From NCBI GenBank assembly GCA_016871595.1, contig VHCY01000014.1, positions 1-35,414 of the forward strand: a stretch of 35,414 bases of DNA, written 5' to 3'. This document shows, piece by piece, positions 7,738 through 15,775 of this stretch. Both the position numbers and the translations under genes were made by a program. The notes beneath the pieces were generated by a model. The model worked only from the letters and a program-made list of their open reading frames with translations, had not been told where the DNA came from and ran no database searches. Numbering within the stretch: the first letter of the stretch is position 1; each line of letters starts with the position of its first letter. Source of the DNA: Verrucomicrobiota bacterium (GTDB lineage: Bacteria; Verrucomicrobiota; Verrucomicrobiia; Opitutales; Opitutaceae).

Positions 7738-9402
7738 ATGTCGCGCCTGCACGCCGATTCCTTCCTCGCCGGCCATCCGGGCCGGGGCGCGGCCCGCCGG
7801 GGCCTGCGGGCGGCGCTGCTTGTGCTGGTGCTGGCGCTGCCGGCCGCGGCGGCGGAGACGACCCTGACCTTCGCGGGGGTCGCCCTCGACGCCGAGACGG
7901 CGCGGGCGGATGAACGGCTCCGGGAATACCTGCGGTCGCGCGACGGGTTCCGCTTCGAACCCCGCGACCTCGACCACGGTGCCGCGGTGGATCTCCTCGT
8001 GGCGTGGGATGCGCGGCGGCAGGGCCCGCTCTTGGCGCGGGTCACCCCCTTCGTCTACCTCGCCGCGGAGATGCTGGGCGCGAACCTCGACGTCGTGGCC
8101 ATCGCGGTGAGCCCGCGCGTGCCGGACACCACGCGGCTGAGCCACCTTGTCGTGCGGCGAGGGTCGGGCGTGCGGACGGCGGACCCGGACGCGTTGTTGC
8201 GCTGGTTGCGGGAGCGGACCGAGCCGGCGCGGTTCGTCTATCCCGACAAATTCAGCACCTCGGGCTACGGGTTGCCGGCGGCGTTTTTCCGGCGCGCCGG
8301 GGTGTTCACGGGCTCGGGACCCAACGGGCCGGACCAGCGGCACACCTTCATCCGGGCGGAGCAGCCCCCGGGCGGGCGCGGCGCGGCCGAGCTGGTCGGG
8401 CTCGTCCGCGAGGGCCGGGCGGAGCTCGCGGGGGTGTGGGACGGCGTGCGCGCGCGCTTCGCGGACGATCCGGACCTGCTCTTCATCCCGCTGCCTTTTC
8501 CCGCCCCGAACGACCTGCTGGTGCTTTCCTCCGGCGCGGACCGCGGCGTGCGGGAACGGGTGACCGCCGGCGTCCGCGCGATGCGGGCCGGGGAGATCGG
8601 CGTGGGGGACACCCTGCGCTGGCAGGATTTCAACGCGGCGCCCGAGGCCCGGCGGGCGTTGGCGACCCTGCGCCGCCAGACGCGGGGTGGACCACCCGCG
8701 GTGCCGATCAAGATCCGTGGGCCCGCCGGCGGGGACGCGCCGCCCGATCCGGCCCTGCTGGAGGCGGCGCGGCAGGCGGTGCTGCTCGCGGGCACCGAGT
8801 TCACCCTCTACGACGAGGACTTCCACAAGCATTTCGACGTCCTCTGGACCCTGCGCCGCGCGCACGACGACGCGGTTGTGCTGACCAGCGAGTACCCCGA
8901 CTTCGGCCTGCCGCCGCAGGAGTTCCACCTGAGCCACCGGCGCGACGATCCGGAGAGCCTCGTGGGCCGGTTGGAGGATTGCCTCTCGAACCGGATGCAC
9001 CGCCTGCGCGAGGTGTGGAGCTTCGACGACCGCACGCCGACCGTCCTGCGCGACGTGCGCTTCGCGCTGCCGGCGGGAACGCGTTTGCCGGCCGTGCGCG
9101 TGGTGTGGAACGACCCCGCGAACAATGACCGCGCGGTGGGCTCGCCGTTCGTCGCGGAGGTCGCCGCGGGCGATTTCCACGCCTTCCGCCTGAAGCCCGA
9201 CGGGTTTCCCCGGCGGGGTGACGGGGCGCGCCTCGACCTCGATCCGCTCGGCAGCACGTCCTACCGGGTCGCCCTGGTGCGGCCGGTGGCGGACACCTTC
9301 CTGTTCCGGCTGGGGACCTCGCTGGTGCTCGTGCTCGCGGTGCTGGCGGCCGTGCTGGCGCTGTGGACCCTGGTGCGGCGTCCGGGCGGGCCGCCGCGAT
9401 GA
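7738..9402 (+). CDS. PhnD-like periplasmic solute-binding protein with extra domain and C-terminal membrane anchor
   Basis: The 554-residue protein has a signal peptide at about 22-39. A PhnD-like (phosphate/phosphonate type) type-2 binding domain covers about 41-315. It contains RVTPFVYLAAEMLGANLDVV (101-120), KFSTSGYGLPAAFF (171-184) and a PNGPDQRHTFIRAEQ segment (195-209). Residues about 335-515 form a second extracytoplasmic region I do not recognise (HKHFDVLWTLRRAHDD, then WNDPANNDRAVGSPF). One transmembrane helix (about 524-545) precedes a short basic cytoplasmic tail (RRPGGPPR). No ABC permease or ATPase for phosphonate uptake is adjacent, so a ligand sensor is more likely than a transporter part. 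The stop overlaps the start of the PAP2-TIR gene by ATGA, so the two are probably co-translated. Confidence 0.75.
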   Translation: MSRLHADSFLAGHPGRGAARRGLRAALLVLVLALPAAAAETTLTFAGVALDAETARADERLREYLRSRDGFRFEPRDLDHGAAVDLLVAWDARRQGPLLARVTPFVYLAAEMLGANLDVVAIAVSPRVPDTTRLSHLVVRRGSGVRTADPDALLRWLRERTEPARFVYPDKFSTSGYGLPAAFFRRAGVFTGSGPNGPDQRHTFIRAEQPPGGRGAAELVGLVREGRAELAGVWDGVRARFADDPDLLFIPLPFPAPNDLLVLSSGADRGVRERVTAGVRAMRAGEIGVGDTLRWQDFNAAPEARRALATLRRQTRGGPPAVPIKIRGPAGGDAPPDPALLEAARQAVLLAGTEFTLYDEDFHKHFDVLWTLRRAHDDAVVLTSEYPDFGLPPQEFHLSHRRDDPESLVGRLEDCLSNRMHRLREVWSFDDRTPTVLRDVRFALPAGTRLPAVRVVWNDPANNDRAVGSPFVAEVAAGDFHAFRLKPDGFPRRGDGARLDLDPLGSTSYRVALVRPVADTFLFRLGTSLVLVLAVLAAVLALWTLVRRPGGPPR

Positions 9403-10640
9403 GGGGGCCGCGCGAACTCCTGCGGACGCGGGAAGGCCTGCTGCTGCTGCCGCTGGCGGTCGCGGTGGCGGCGCTGGCCCAGGCGCAGGCCGAGGCGGCG
9501 CGCTGGAGTCCCGAAACCTACGCGCTGGGTCACCGGGTGGCCCAGGCCCTGCAGGAACTGGAGGGCGGGCTCGATTTCAGCGGGGCGGAGGCGGTGCCCG
9601 GCTGGATGGTGGCGGCGGTGACGGGCGCCTATTACCTGCTCCAACCCGCGCTGCTCGCCGGGGCCCTCGTGGTCTGGTTCCGGGCGCCGACGGCGCGGCC
9701 GCTGCGGTTGTTGGTCGGCTCGCTCGTGGCGGCCTACGCCCTTGCGCTCCCTTTCCACCTCCTGCTGCCGGTCCCGGAGCGGTGGGCCTTTCCCGGGTCG
9801 GGGGCGATGCTGCTCTCGGATCGGCTCGGGGAAGGCTGGATCCGCGCGGCGCGGCTCTGGAGCAGCCCCGATGACGGGTTCCCCAGCCTCCACGCGGCGC
9901 TGGCCGCCGTGGTGGTGATCGTGGCCTACGCGGTGCGGGCGCGCGGGCGCCACGTGGTGCTCTGCCTCGCGCTGCTGGCCGGCGTTTCCTCCTTTTTTCT
10001 CGGCCTCACCTGGTTGCCCGGTCTCGTGATGGGCGTGGCGGTGGCGGGCCTCGCCTTCGCCCTCGCGACGCGCTGGAGCCGCGCGTGGTATCCCGAGGAA
10101 TGGCCCGCGCCCCGGGCTTCCGTCGCGGCGGCCGAACCCCAGCCGGCCGGGCCAGGGCCGCACTGGACTGACACCGCGTTCCCCTTCCTGCGGCCGGGCC
10201 GGCAGCGGCGGGTCTTCATCAGCTACCGCCGCGACGGCGCCTCCGACCTCGCGCGCTTGGTGCGGATGGAACTCGAGCGGCGGGGCTACCCCTGTTTCCT
10301 CGACGTGGACGACGTCGGTGCCGGGCGGTTCGACGCGCGCCTGCTCCGCGAGATCGAGGCGGCGCCGAACTTCGTGCTGGTGCTCGCCGCGGGTTCCCTC
10401 GACCGGTGCCGGGAGCCGGACGACTGGCTGCGGCGCGAGATTGCCCACGCCGTGCGGCACGGGCGTCGCATCGTGCCGCTGGTGGCGGAGGGGTTCCAGT
10501 TTCCCGCGGACGCGGACTTCCCGCCCGAGGTGGCGCGGCTCGCCGGCCTCAACGCGGTCGTGTACTCGCACGCCTACTTCGGGCCGTCCTTCGACCGCCT
10601 CGAGGAATTCCTGCGCGCGCCGCCGCCGGGCGGGGCCTGA
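9399..10640 (+). CDS. PAP2-like six-helix membrane protein fused to a C-terminal TIR domain
   Basis: A 413-residue protein. The ATG at 9399 overlaps the upstream stop. Residues 12-224 hold about six hydrophobic helices with a PAP2-superfamily PSLHAALA block (162-169). The third PAP2 motif, normally with catalytic His and an Asp, reads GLTWLPGLVMG (202-212) and lacks both, so phosphatase activity is doubtful. A Pro/Ala-rich linker (235-265) leads to a TIR domain at about 270-405. It includes RRVFISYRRDG (270-280), PCFLDVDDVGAG (298-309), NFVLVLAAGSLDRC (324-337) and DDWLRREIAHA (341-351). Glu347, in a WxxxE setting, is the likely catalytic Glu of an NAD-cleaving TIR; activity is inferred. Inner-membrane placement with a cytoplasmic TIR fits. 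Signalling or defence is possible; neither is shown. Confidence 0.8.
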   Translation: MRGPRELLRTREGLLLLPLAVAVAALAQAQAEAARWSPETYALGHRVAQALQELEGGLDFSGAEAVPGWMVAAVTGAYYLLQPALLAGALVVWFRAPTARPLRLLVGSLVAAYALALPFHLLLPVPERWAFPGSGAMLLSDRLGEGWIRAARLWSSPDDGFPSLHAALAAVVVIVAYAVRARGRHVVLCLALLAGVSSFFLGLTWLPGLVMGVAVAGLAFALATRWSRAWYPEEWPAPRASVAAAEPQPAGPGPHWTDTAFPFLRPGRQRRVFISYRRDGASDLARLVRMELERRGYPCFLDVDDVGAGRFDARLLREIEAAPNFVLVLAAGSLDRCREPDDWLRREIAHAVRHGRRIVPLVAEGFQFPADADFPPEVARLAGLNAVVYSHAYFGPSFDRLEEFLRAPPPGGA

Positions 10641-10652
10641 GGCGGGCCGGGG

Positions 10653-10678
10653 GCCGCGGGAGTCAGGAGGCCCGCGGC
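10653..10678. terminator. Possible two-way hairpin between convergent PAP2-TIR and epimerase genes
   Basis: A perfect 8-bp inverted repeat, gccgcggg (10653-10660) and cccgcggc (10671-10678), encloses a 10-base loop that contains the epimerase stop codon. There is no T-run on either strand, so it is not a classical intrinsic terminator. It could slow transcription or protect both 3' ends. Stems of this composition arise easily in such GC-rich DNA. Confidence 0.35.
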
Positions 10679-11694
10679 GCGAATTCCGCGCGGGCGGCGG
10701 CGAGGCCGCGTTCGTAGGCGGCGATGAGGCGGTCCCACTTCGCGTTTACCTCGGCGTCGATCCCTTGGCGGGCCGGATCCGCCTCGAACCAGCGGAGCGT
10801 GCGCGCGATCCCCTCGCGGAACGGGACGCGCGGCGCGAACCCGGGCACGAGCCGGCGGAGCTTGGTGAGGTCGAAGAGGGCGGGGTTGGCCTTGTCGCCG
10901 AGGAGGGTGCCGGTGTACTCGGGCAGGCACGCGGTGATGAAGTCCGAGGGGATGTGCACCAGGCGCGGTTGGGCGACGCCGGCCGCGTGGGCGGTGAGGG
11001 TGTAGAGCTCGTTCCAGGTGGGCGCCTCCTCGGAGGTGATGTGGAACGCCTCGCCGAGGGCGCCGGGGTGGCCGAGCAGGCCCAGCAGGCCCTGCGCGAA
11101 GTCGGAGTTGTGCGTGATCGTCCAGGGCGTGAGGCCGTCGCCCGGGACGATCAGCCCCTGGCCCGCGCGGAGCCGCGTGATGTTGGTGAAGCTCCGGGTC
11201 CAGCAGTTGAGGGCGAGGGGGAAGACGGTGTCGCCGTAGGTGAGGGAGGGCCGGATGATGGTGTAGGGGAACCCCTCCTCGCGGCCCGCGCGGGTGAGGC
11301 GCGCCTCCGCGGCGATCTTGAACCGGGAGTATTCCCAGTAGGGGTTCTCGAGCGGCGTGTCCTCGGTGATCACCGCGCGGGCGGGTGGCTTGCGGTAGGC
11401 GCTGGCGGTGCTGATGAACACGTACTGCGCGGTGTTCCCGCGGAAGAGGGCGAGGCGCGCCTCGATCGCGGCGGCGTCGTAGGCGAGGAAGTCCACGACG
11501 GCGTCCCAACGATGGCCCGCCAGGGCCGCCGCGGCCGCCCGCGGGTCGGCGATGTCCGCCGGGAGCGCGCGGGCGCCCGGGGGCAGGCCGCGGCCGGAGC
11601 GCGTGAGGAGGGTCACGTCGTGGCCGCGTTCGAGGGCGAGGCGCGTGCAGGCGGTGCTGATGACGCCGGTGCCGCCAAGGAGGAGCAGTTTCAT
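10663..11694 (-). CDS. NAD-dependent epimerase/dehydratase family protein (extended SDR)
   Basis: A 343-residue cytoplasmic protein with an N-terminal Rossmann fold. The nucleotide loop is LLLLGGTGVIST (3-14), and the SDR catalytic pair is Tyr122/Lys126 in WEYSRFK. VVDFLAYDA (66-74), YVFISTASAY (91-100) and YTIIRPSLTYGDTVF further along are typical of sugar-nucleotide epimerase-like proteins of the CSP41/isoflavone-reductase-like branch. The substrate cannot be told. The frame stays open far upstream, but the ATG at 11694 starts the Rossmann strand exactly and overlaps the esterase stop by ATGA. The 3' end faces the PAP2-TIR gene across 22 bp. Confidence 0.87.
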   Translation of the reverse strand: MKLLLLGGTGVISTACTRLALERGHDVTLLTRSGRGLPPGARALPADIADPRAAAAALAGHRWDAVVDFLAYDAAAIEARLALFRGNTAQYVFISTASAYRKPPARAVITEDTPLENPYWEYSRFKIAAEARLTRAGREEGFPYTIIRPSLTYGDTVFPLALNCWTRSFTNITRLRAGQGLIVPGDGLTPWTITHNSDFAQGLLGLLGHPGALGEAFHITSEEAPTWNELYTLTAHAAGVAQPRLVHIPSDFITACLPEYTGTLLGDKANPALFDLTKLRRLVPGFAPRVPFREGIARTLRWFEADPARQGIDAEVNAKWDRLIAAYERGLAAARAEFAPRAS

Positions 11695-12365
11695 TGGGCG
11701 AGAAGGGGTTCCAGGTGGGTCCAGACGGTCGCGGCCATCACGGCGTGGCCGGCGGCGTTCGGGTGGATGCGGTCGCCGAGGTTGAGCGCGGGGTCGCCGC
11801 CGACGCCGGCGAGGAGGAACGGCACGAGGGCGGACCCGGTGGCGGCCGCGACGTCCGGGAACACGCGGGCGAAGGCGGCCGTGTGCGCCGCGCCGAGCTC
11901 CGGCGGGAGCTGCATCCCGGCGAGCAGGATCCGGACCGCGGGGTGGCGCGCGCGGGCGCGCTTGATGATACCGCGGAGGTTGGCGGCGGTGACGGCGGGG
12001 TCCACGCCGCGGAGGCCGTCGTTCGCCCCGAGGGCCACGACGAGCACGTCCACCGGCGCGCGGAGCGTCCAGTCGATGCGGCGTAGGCCGCCGGCGGTCG
12101 TGTCCCCGCTGATCCCGGCGTTGACGACCTTCCAGGGTGCCCGAGCCGCGCGGAGGCGCTCCGCAATGAGCGCGGGGTAGGCCTCGCTCGCGGGGTCCGC
12201 GAGGCCGTAGCCGGCGGTCAGGCTGTCGCCGAGGAACACGACCGTGGGCGGCCCGGCGGTGGGGTCGGCCGCGGGCAGCGGGGGCGTGAAGAGGGCGAGG
12301 GCGAGCAGGAGGCCGCCGCGGAGGAAGGGGCGGCGGGCGCGGGCGGGCGGGTTCATCTTTGGCAT
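11691..12365 (-). CDS. tesA: Exported GDSL/SGNH esterase, TesA-like (arylesterase/lysophospholipase)
   Basis: A 224-residue protein with a signal peptide at about 12-33 (RPFLRGGLLLALALF, then PPLPAAD). All four SGNH blocks are present: Ser48 in FLGDSLTAGYG, Gly86 in NAGISGDTT, Asn115 in LGANDGLRG, and Asp198/His201 in DRIHPNAAGH. This matches E. coli TesA, a periplasmic thioesterase and lysophospholipase. The gene is divergent from a YbbA-like ATPase gene over 40 bp, the same arrangement as E. coli tesA-ybbA-ybbP, which supports the name. An in-frame ATG three codons downstream is an alternative start. The stop overlaps the start of the downstream epimerase gene. Confidence 0.88.
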   Translation of the reverse strand: MPKMNPPARARRPFLRGGLLLALALFTPPLPAADPTAGPPTVVFLGDSLTAGYGLADPASEAYPALIAERLRAARAPWKVVNAGISGDTTAGGLRRIDWTLRAPVDVLVVALGANDGLRGVDPAVTAANLRGIIKRARARHPAVRILLAGMQLPPELGAAHTAAFARVFPDVAAATGSALVPFLLAGVGGDPALNLGDRIHPNAAGHAVMAATVWTHLEPLLAQ

Positions 12366-12405
12366 CGGCTGGCGTTCGGTCGGCGCGTGTGTTTCGTGGC
12401 CGCGA

Positions 12406-13101
12406 ATGAACGGCCAGACGATGCTGAAAGTCGAGCGGCTGACCCGGTCCTACGGCGTGGCCGGCGGGCGGCGGTTGACGGTCCTGCAGGAGGTGAGCTT
12501 CTCCCTGGCGGCGGGGGCGAGCCTCGCGATCGTGGGGCCGAGCGGTAGCGGCAAGACGACCCTGCTCGGCCTCTGCGCGGGGCTGGACCGGCCCTCCGCC
12601 GGGGAGGTGGAGCTGGCGGGGACGGCGATCGGCGGGCTGGGCGAGGATGCGCGGGCGCGGGTGCGCAACGCCCACGTCGGCTTCGTGTTCCAGAACTTCC
12701 AGCTGGTGCCGACCCTCACCGCGCTCGAGAACGTGCTCGTCCCCCTGGAACTCCGCGGCGAGGGCGGGGCGGAAGCCGAGGCGGAGGCCCGCGCGCTGCT
12801 CGCCCGCGTGGGGCTGGGCGAGCGGCACGAGCACTACCCGGTGCAGCTGTCCGGCGGCGAGCAGCAGCGCGTGGCCCTCGCCCGGGCCTTCATCAACCGG
12901 CCGCGCATCCTCTTCTGCGACGAGCCCACGGGGAACCTCGACGGCGCCACCGCCCAGGCGATGACCGAGCTCATCTTCGGGCTCAACCACGAGCGGGGCA
13001 CGACGCTGGTGCTCGTGACGCACGACCTCGAACTCGCCCGGCGCTGCGGCCGGATCCTCCGTCTGCGCGGCGGCGCGGTGGTGGCGGACGGGCCCGCCTG
13101 A
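12406..13101 (+). CDS. ABC transporter ATP-binding protein, YbbA/LolD-like
   Basis: A 231-residue ATPase with Walker A GPSGSGKT (44-51), Q-loop Gln96 (FVFQNFQL), signature LSGGEQQRV (148-156), Walker B ILFCDEP (168-174) and switch His206 (VTHDLEL). It belongs to the MacB/LolD/YbbA group that powers FtsX-like permeases acting on envelope lipids, lipoproteins or peptides rather than solute import. The permease gene begins 5 bp after its stop. The ATG at 12406 is chosen because the protein then starts just ahead of the first ABC strand (LKVERLTRSY); an ATG at 12421 is possible. The frame upstream of 12406 is antisense to the esterase signal peptide and is not coding. Confidence 0.93.
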   Translation: MNGQTMLKVERLTRSYGVAGGRRLTVLQEVSFSLAAGASLAIVGPSGSGKTTLLGLCAGLDRPSAGEVELAGTAIGGLGEDARARVRNAHVGFVFQNFQLVPTLTALENVLVPLELRGEGGAEAEAEARALLARVGLGERHEHYPVQLSGGEQQRVALARAFINRPRILFCDEPTGNLDGATAQAMTELIFGLNHERGTTLVLVTHDLELARRCGRILRLRGGAVVADGPA

Positions 13102-13106
13102 CGCGG

Positions 13107-15710
13107 ATGCGGACGCTCCCCTTCATCCTGCGGCTGGCCTGGCGCGACTCCCGCGCCTCGCGGCGCCGCCTCCTGCTGTTCTCCTCGGCCATCGTGCTCG
13201 GTATCGCCGCGCTCGTCGCGATCGGCTCGCTCGGGGCCAATCTGGATCGCGCCGTCGACGGGCAGGCCAAGGGCCTGCTCGGGGCGGACCTGATCGTGAC
13301 CAGCCGCAACCCCTTCGGCGCGGAAATGCTGGCCCACGCTCGCGCGCAGGCTGCGGCCGTCGCGCGCGAGCAGAGTTTCTCCTCGATGGTCGTCTTCCCC
13401 GATGCGGACGGCGCCACCCGGCTGGTCAACGTCCGCGCCCTCGAGGGCGGCTTCCCCTTCTTTGGCGAGTTCACCACGGAACCGGAGACGGCGCCGGCGC
13501 GGCTGCGCGAGGGCGCACCGGTGGCGATCGTCGAGGAGACGCTGTTGCGCCAGTTCGAGGTGCCGGTGGGCGGACGGCTGCGCCTAGGCCAGGCGGAGTT
13601 TACCGTTGCCGGCGCGCTGCGGAAGTTGCCCGGCGAGTCGACCGCCTTCTCGGCGACCGCGGCCCCGCGGATCTTGATCCCGGCGGCAACCCTCGCGGCG
13701 ACCGGGTTGACGGAGCGCAGCGTGCTGGTGCGGCACCGCCTGATGCTGGAGCTGCTACCCGGGCGGACGCCGGAGGCGGTGGCGCGCTCCTTCCGGGAAC
13801 GGTTCCGCGCGGACGGGCTGGGCTTCGACACGGTGGCCGAGCGGCGGCGGAGCCTCGGGCGCGCGCTCGACAACATCGAGGCGTACCTGGGGCTGGTCGG
13901 TTTCGTGGCGCTCATCCTCGGCGCGATCGGCGTGGCGAGCGCGATCCACGTCCACGTGCGGCAGAAGCTCGCGACGGTCGCGGTGCTGCGCTGCCTCGGG
14001 GCCTCGGCGGGGCAGAGCTTCGCGGTGTATCTGGTGCAGGGCGTGGCGCTCGGGCTCGCGGGCGCGCTGGCCGGCGCCGCCCTCGGGGTGGGCCTGCAAC
14101 TGGCGCTGCCGCGGCTGCTGGCGGACGTGGTGCCGTTTCCGGTGGAGTTCTTCGTCGCCTGGCCGGCGGTCGCCCGCGGGATCGGAGCGGGGGTGATCCT
14201 CTGCCTGCTCTTCACGTTGCTGCCGCTATTGGCGGTGCGGCGGGTGCCGCCCCTCAGCGCCCTGCGTTCCGCGCTGGCGGAGGCGGAGGGTGTGCGGCCC
14301 GATCCCTGGCGGCTGGTGGTCGCGGGCCTCATCGTGGTGGCGATCGCGGGGTTGGCCGCTTGGCAGACGGGCGGCTGGCGCGAGGGGCTTGGCTTCACCG
14401 CGGCGCTCGGGGGCGCTTTGGGCATCCTCTGGCTGCTGGCGCGGGCGACCGCCTGGCTCGCCCGCCGCGCCGTCCCTCGTCGTGCGCCCTACGTGGTCAG
14501 GCAGGGGATCGCCAACCTGCACCGGCCGAACAACCGCACCGTCCTGCTGTTGGTCTCCCTCGGACTTGGGTGCGCCCTGATGCTCACCCTGTTCCTCGCC
14601 CGGTCCACGCTGCTGCGCGAGTTGGCCTCCGCCGGGGCCGGCTCGCGGCCGAACCTGCTCCTCTTTGACATCCAGGACGACCAGCGCGACCCGCTCGCGC
14701 GCGCGCTGGCGGCGGCGGGGGCCCCGCTGCTGGTCGAGGCCCCGATCGTCACGATGCGCCTCGCCGCGGTGCGCGGGCGACCGGTCGAGGAACTGCTCCG
14801 GGGGGCGCCCCGCGGCCGTCCGGACGAGGCCGAGGCGGCGCGGGACGGGCGGCGGGGCGGCGAGGGCGCGCGGCGACCGGCGGGCTGGACCCTGCGCCGC
14901 GAGTACCGCACGACCTTCCGCGAGACCCTGGGCGGCGCGGAACGGCTGGTCGCGGGCGAGCTCACCCCGCGGGTGCCGCCCGGCACGGAGGTGGTGCCGA
15001 TCTCCGTGGAGGAGGGCCTGCTGCGCGACCTGGGCGCGGCGCTGGGCGATGAGCTGACGTGGGACGTGCAGGGCGTGCCGGTGCGCTCCCGCATCACCAG
15101 TGTGCGCGCCGTGGAGTGGCGCCGCTTCGAACCGAACTTCTTCGTGGTGTTCCCCGCCGGCGTGCTGGAGGAGGCGCCCAAGTTCCACGTGATGGCCGTC
15201 CGCACCACAGACGCGGCCCACGCGGCGCGGGTGCAGCGCGCGGTTGTCGCCGCCTGCCCCAACGTCAGCGCGATCGACCTCGCGCTGGTCCTCGAGACGG
15301 TCGACAGCGTGCTGTCGCGGGTCGGCTTCGTGGTGGAGTTTATGGCCGCCTTCACCGTGCTCACCGGCCTCGTGGTTCTGGTGGGCGCGGTGCTCACCGG
15401 CCGGTTGCAGCGGGTCCGCGAGACGGTGCTGCTCCGCACCCTCGGGGCGAGCGCGGCGCAGCTGCGGCGCATCCAATTGGTGGAATACGCGATCCTCGGG
15501 AGCCTGGCGGCGGTGGTGGGCGGGGCGCTGGCGCTCGGCGGCAACGCGTTGGTCGCGCACTTCGTCTTCCGCATCCCGCCGGCCTTCCCGCTCCCGGTGC
15601 TCACGGTGGGCATCCTCGCGGTGGCCGGAGCCACGGTGGCGGTCGGGTTCCTCGCCAACCGGGGCATCGTCCGCCAGCCCCCGCTCGAGGTGCTCCGCGA
15701 GGAGACCTGA
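13107..15710 (+). CDS. FtsX-like ABC transporter permease, YbbP-like
   Basis: An 867-residue inner-membrane permease with the double-core layout of YbbP. A first helix (about 22-42) precedes a MacB-like periplasmic domain (about 45-250). An FtsX core follows with helices near 262-284, 307-335 and 355-378, then two extra helices (about 402-420 and 430-450). Next come a second helix at about 478-498, a second periplasmic domain and a final FtsX core in the last 120 residues (LLRTLGASAAQLRRIQLVEY). GLLGADLIV (56-64) is typical of the family. It pairs with the upstream ATPase. In E. coli the function of YbbAP is still unsettled. A charged Arg/Asp/Glu/Gly insert lies at about 570-595. Confidence 0.9.
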   Translation: MRTLPFILRLAWRDSRASRRRLLLFSSAIVLGIAALVAIGSLGANLDRAVDGQAKGLLGADLIVTSRNPFGAEMLAHARAQAAAVAREQSFSSMVVFPDADGATRLVNVRALEGGFPFFGEFTTEPETAPARLREGAPVAIVEETLLRQFEVPVGGRLRLGQAEFTVAGALRKLPGESTAFSATAAPRILIPAATLAATGLTERSVLVRHRLMLELLPGRTPEAVARSFRERFRADGLGFDTVAERRRSLGRALDNIEAYLGLVGFVALILGAIGVASAIHVHVRQKLATVAVLRCLGASAGQSFAVYLVQGVALGLAGALAGAALGVGLQLALPRLLADVVPFPVEFFVAWPAVARGIGAGVILCLLFTLLPLLAVRRVPPLSALRSALAEAEGVRPDPWRLVVAGLIVVAIAGLAAWQTGGWREGLGFTAALGGALGILWLLARATAWLARRAVPRRAPYVVRQGIANLHRPNNRTVLLLVSLGLGCALMLTLFLARSTLLRELASAGAGSRPNLLLFDIQDDQRDPLARALAAAGAPLLVEAPIVTMRLAAVRGRPVEELLRGAPRGRPDEAEAARDGRRGGEGARRPAGWTLRREYRTTFRETLGGAERLVAGELTPRVPPGTEVVPISVEEGLLRDLGAALGDELTWDVQGVPVRSRITSVRAVEWRRFEPNFFVVFPAGVLEEAPKFHVMAVRTTDAAHAARVQRAVVAACPNVSAIDLALVLETVDSVLSRVGFVVEFMAAFTVLTGLVVLVGAVLTGRLQRVRETVLLRTLGASAAQLRRIQLVEYAILGSLAAVVGGALALGGNALVAHFVFRIPPAFPLPVLTVGILAVAGATVAVGFLANRGIVRQPPLEVLREET

Positions 15711-15775
15711 CCGCGTCCGACCGTCCGGCGCGCGCACGCTTTGACGGCGCCGCCCGCCTGCCTCCACGTTGCGGG

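Noticed and set aside
11695-13023. Upstream extension of the epimerase frame on the minus strand
   Set aside because: It is a shadow of the esterase and ABC genes; the Rossmann start is at 11694.
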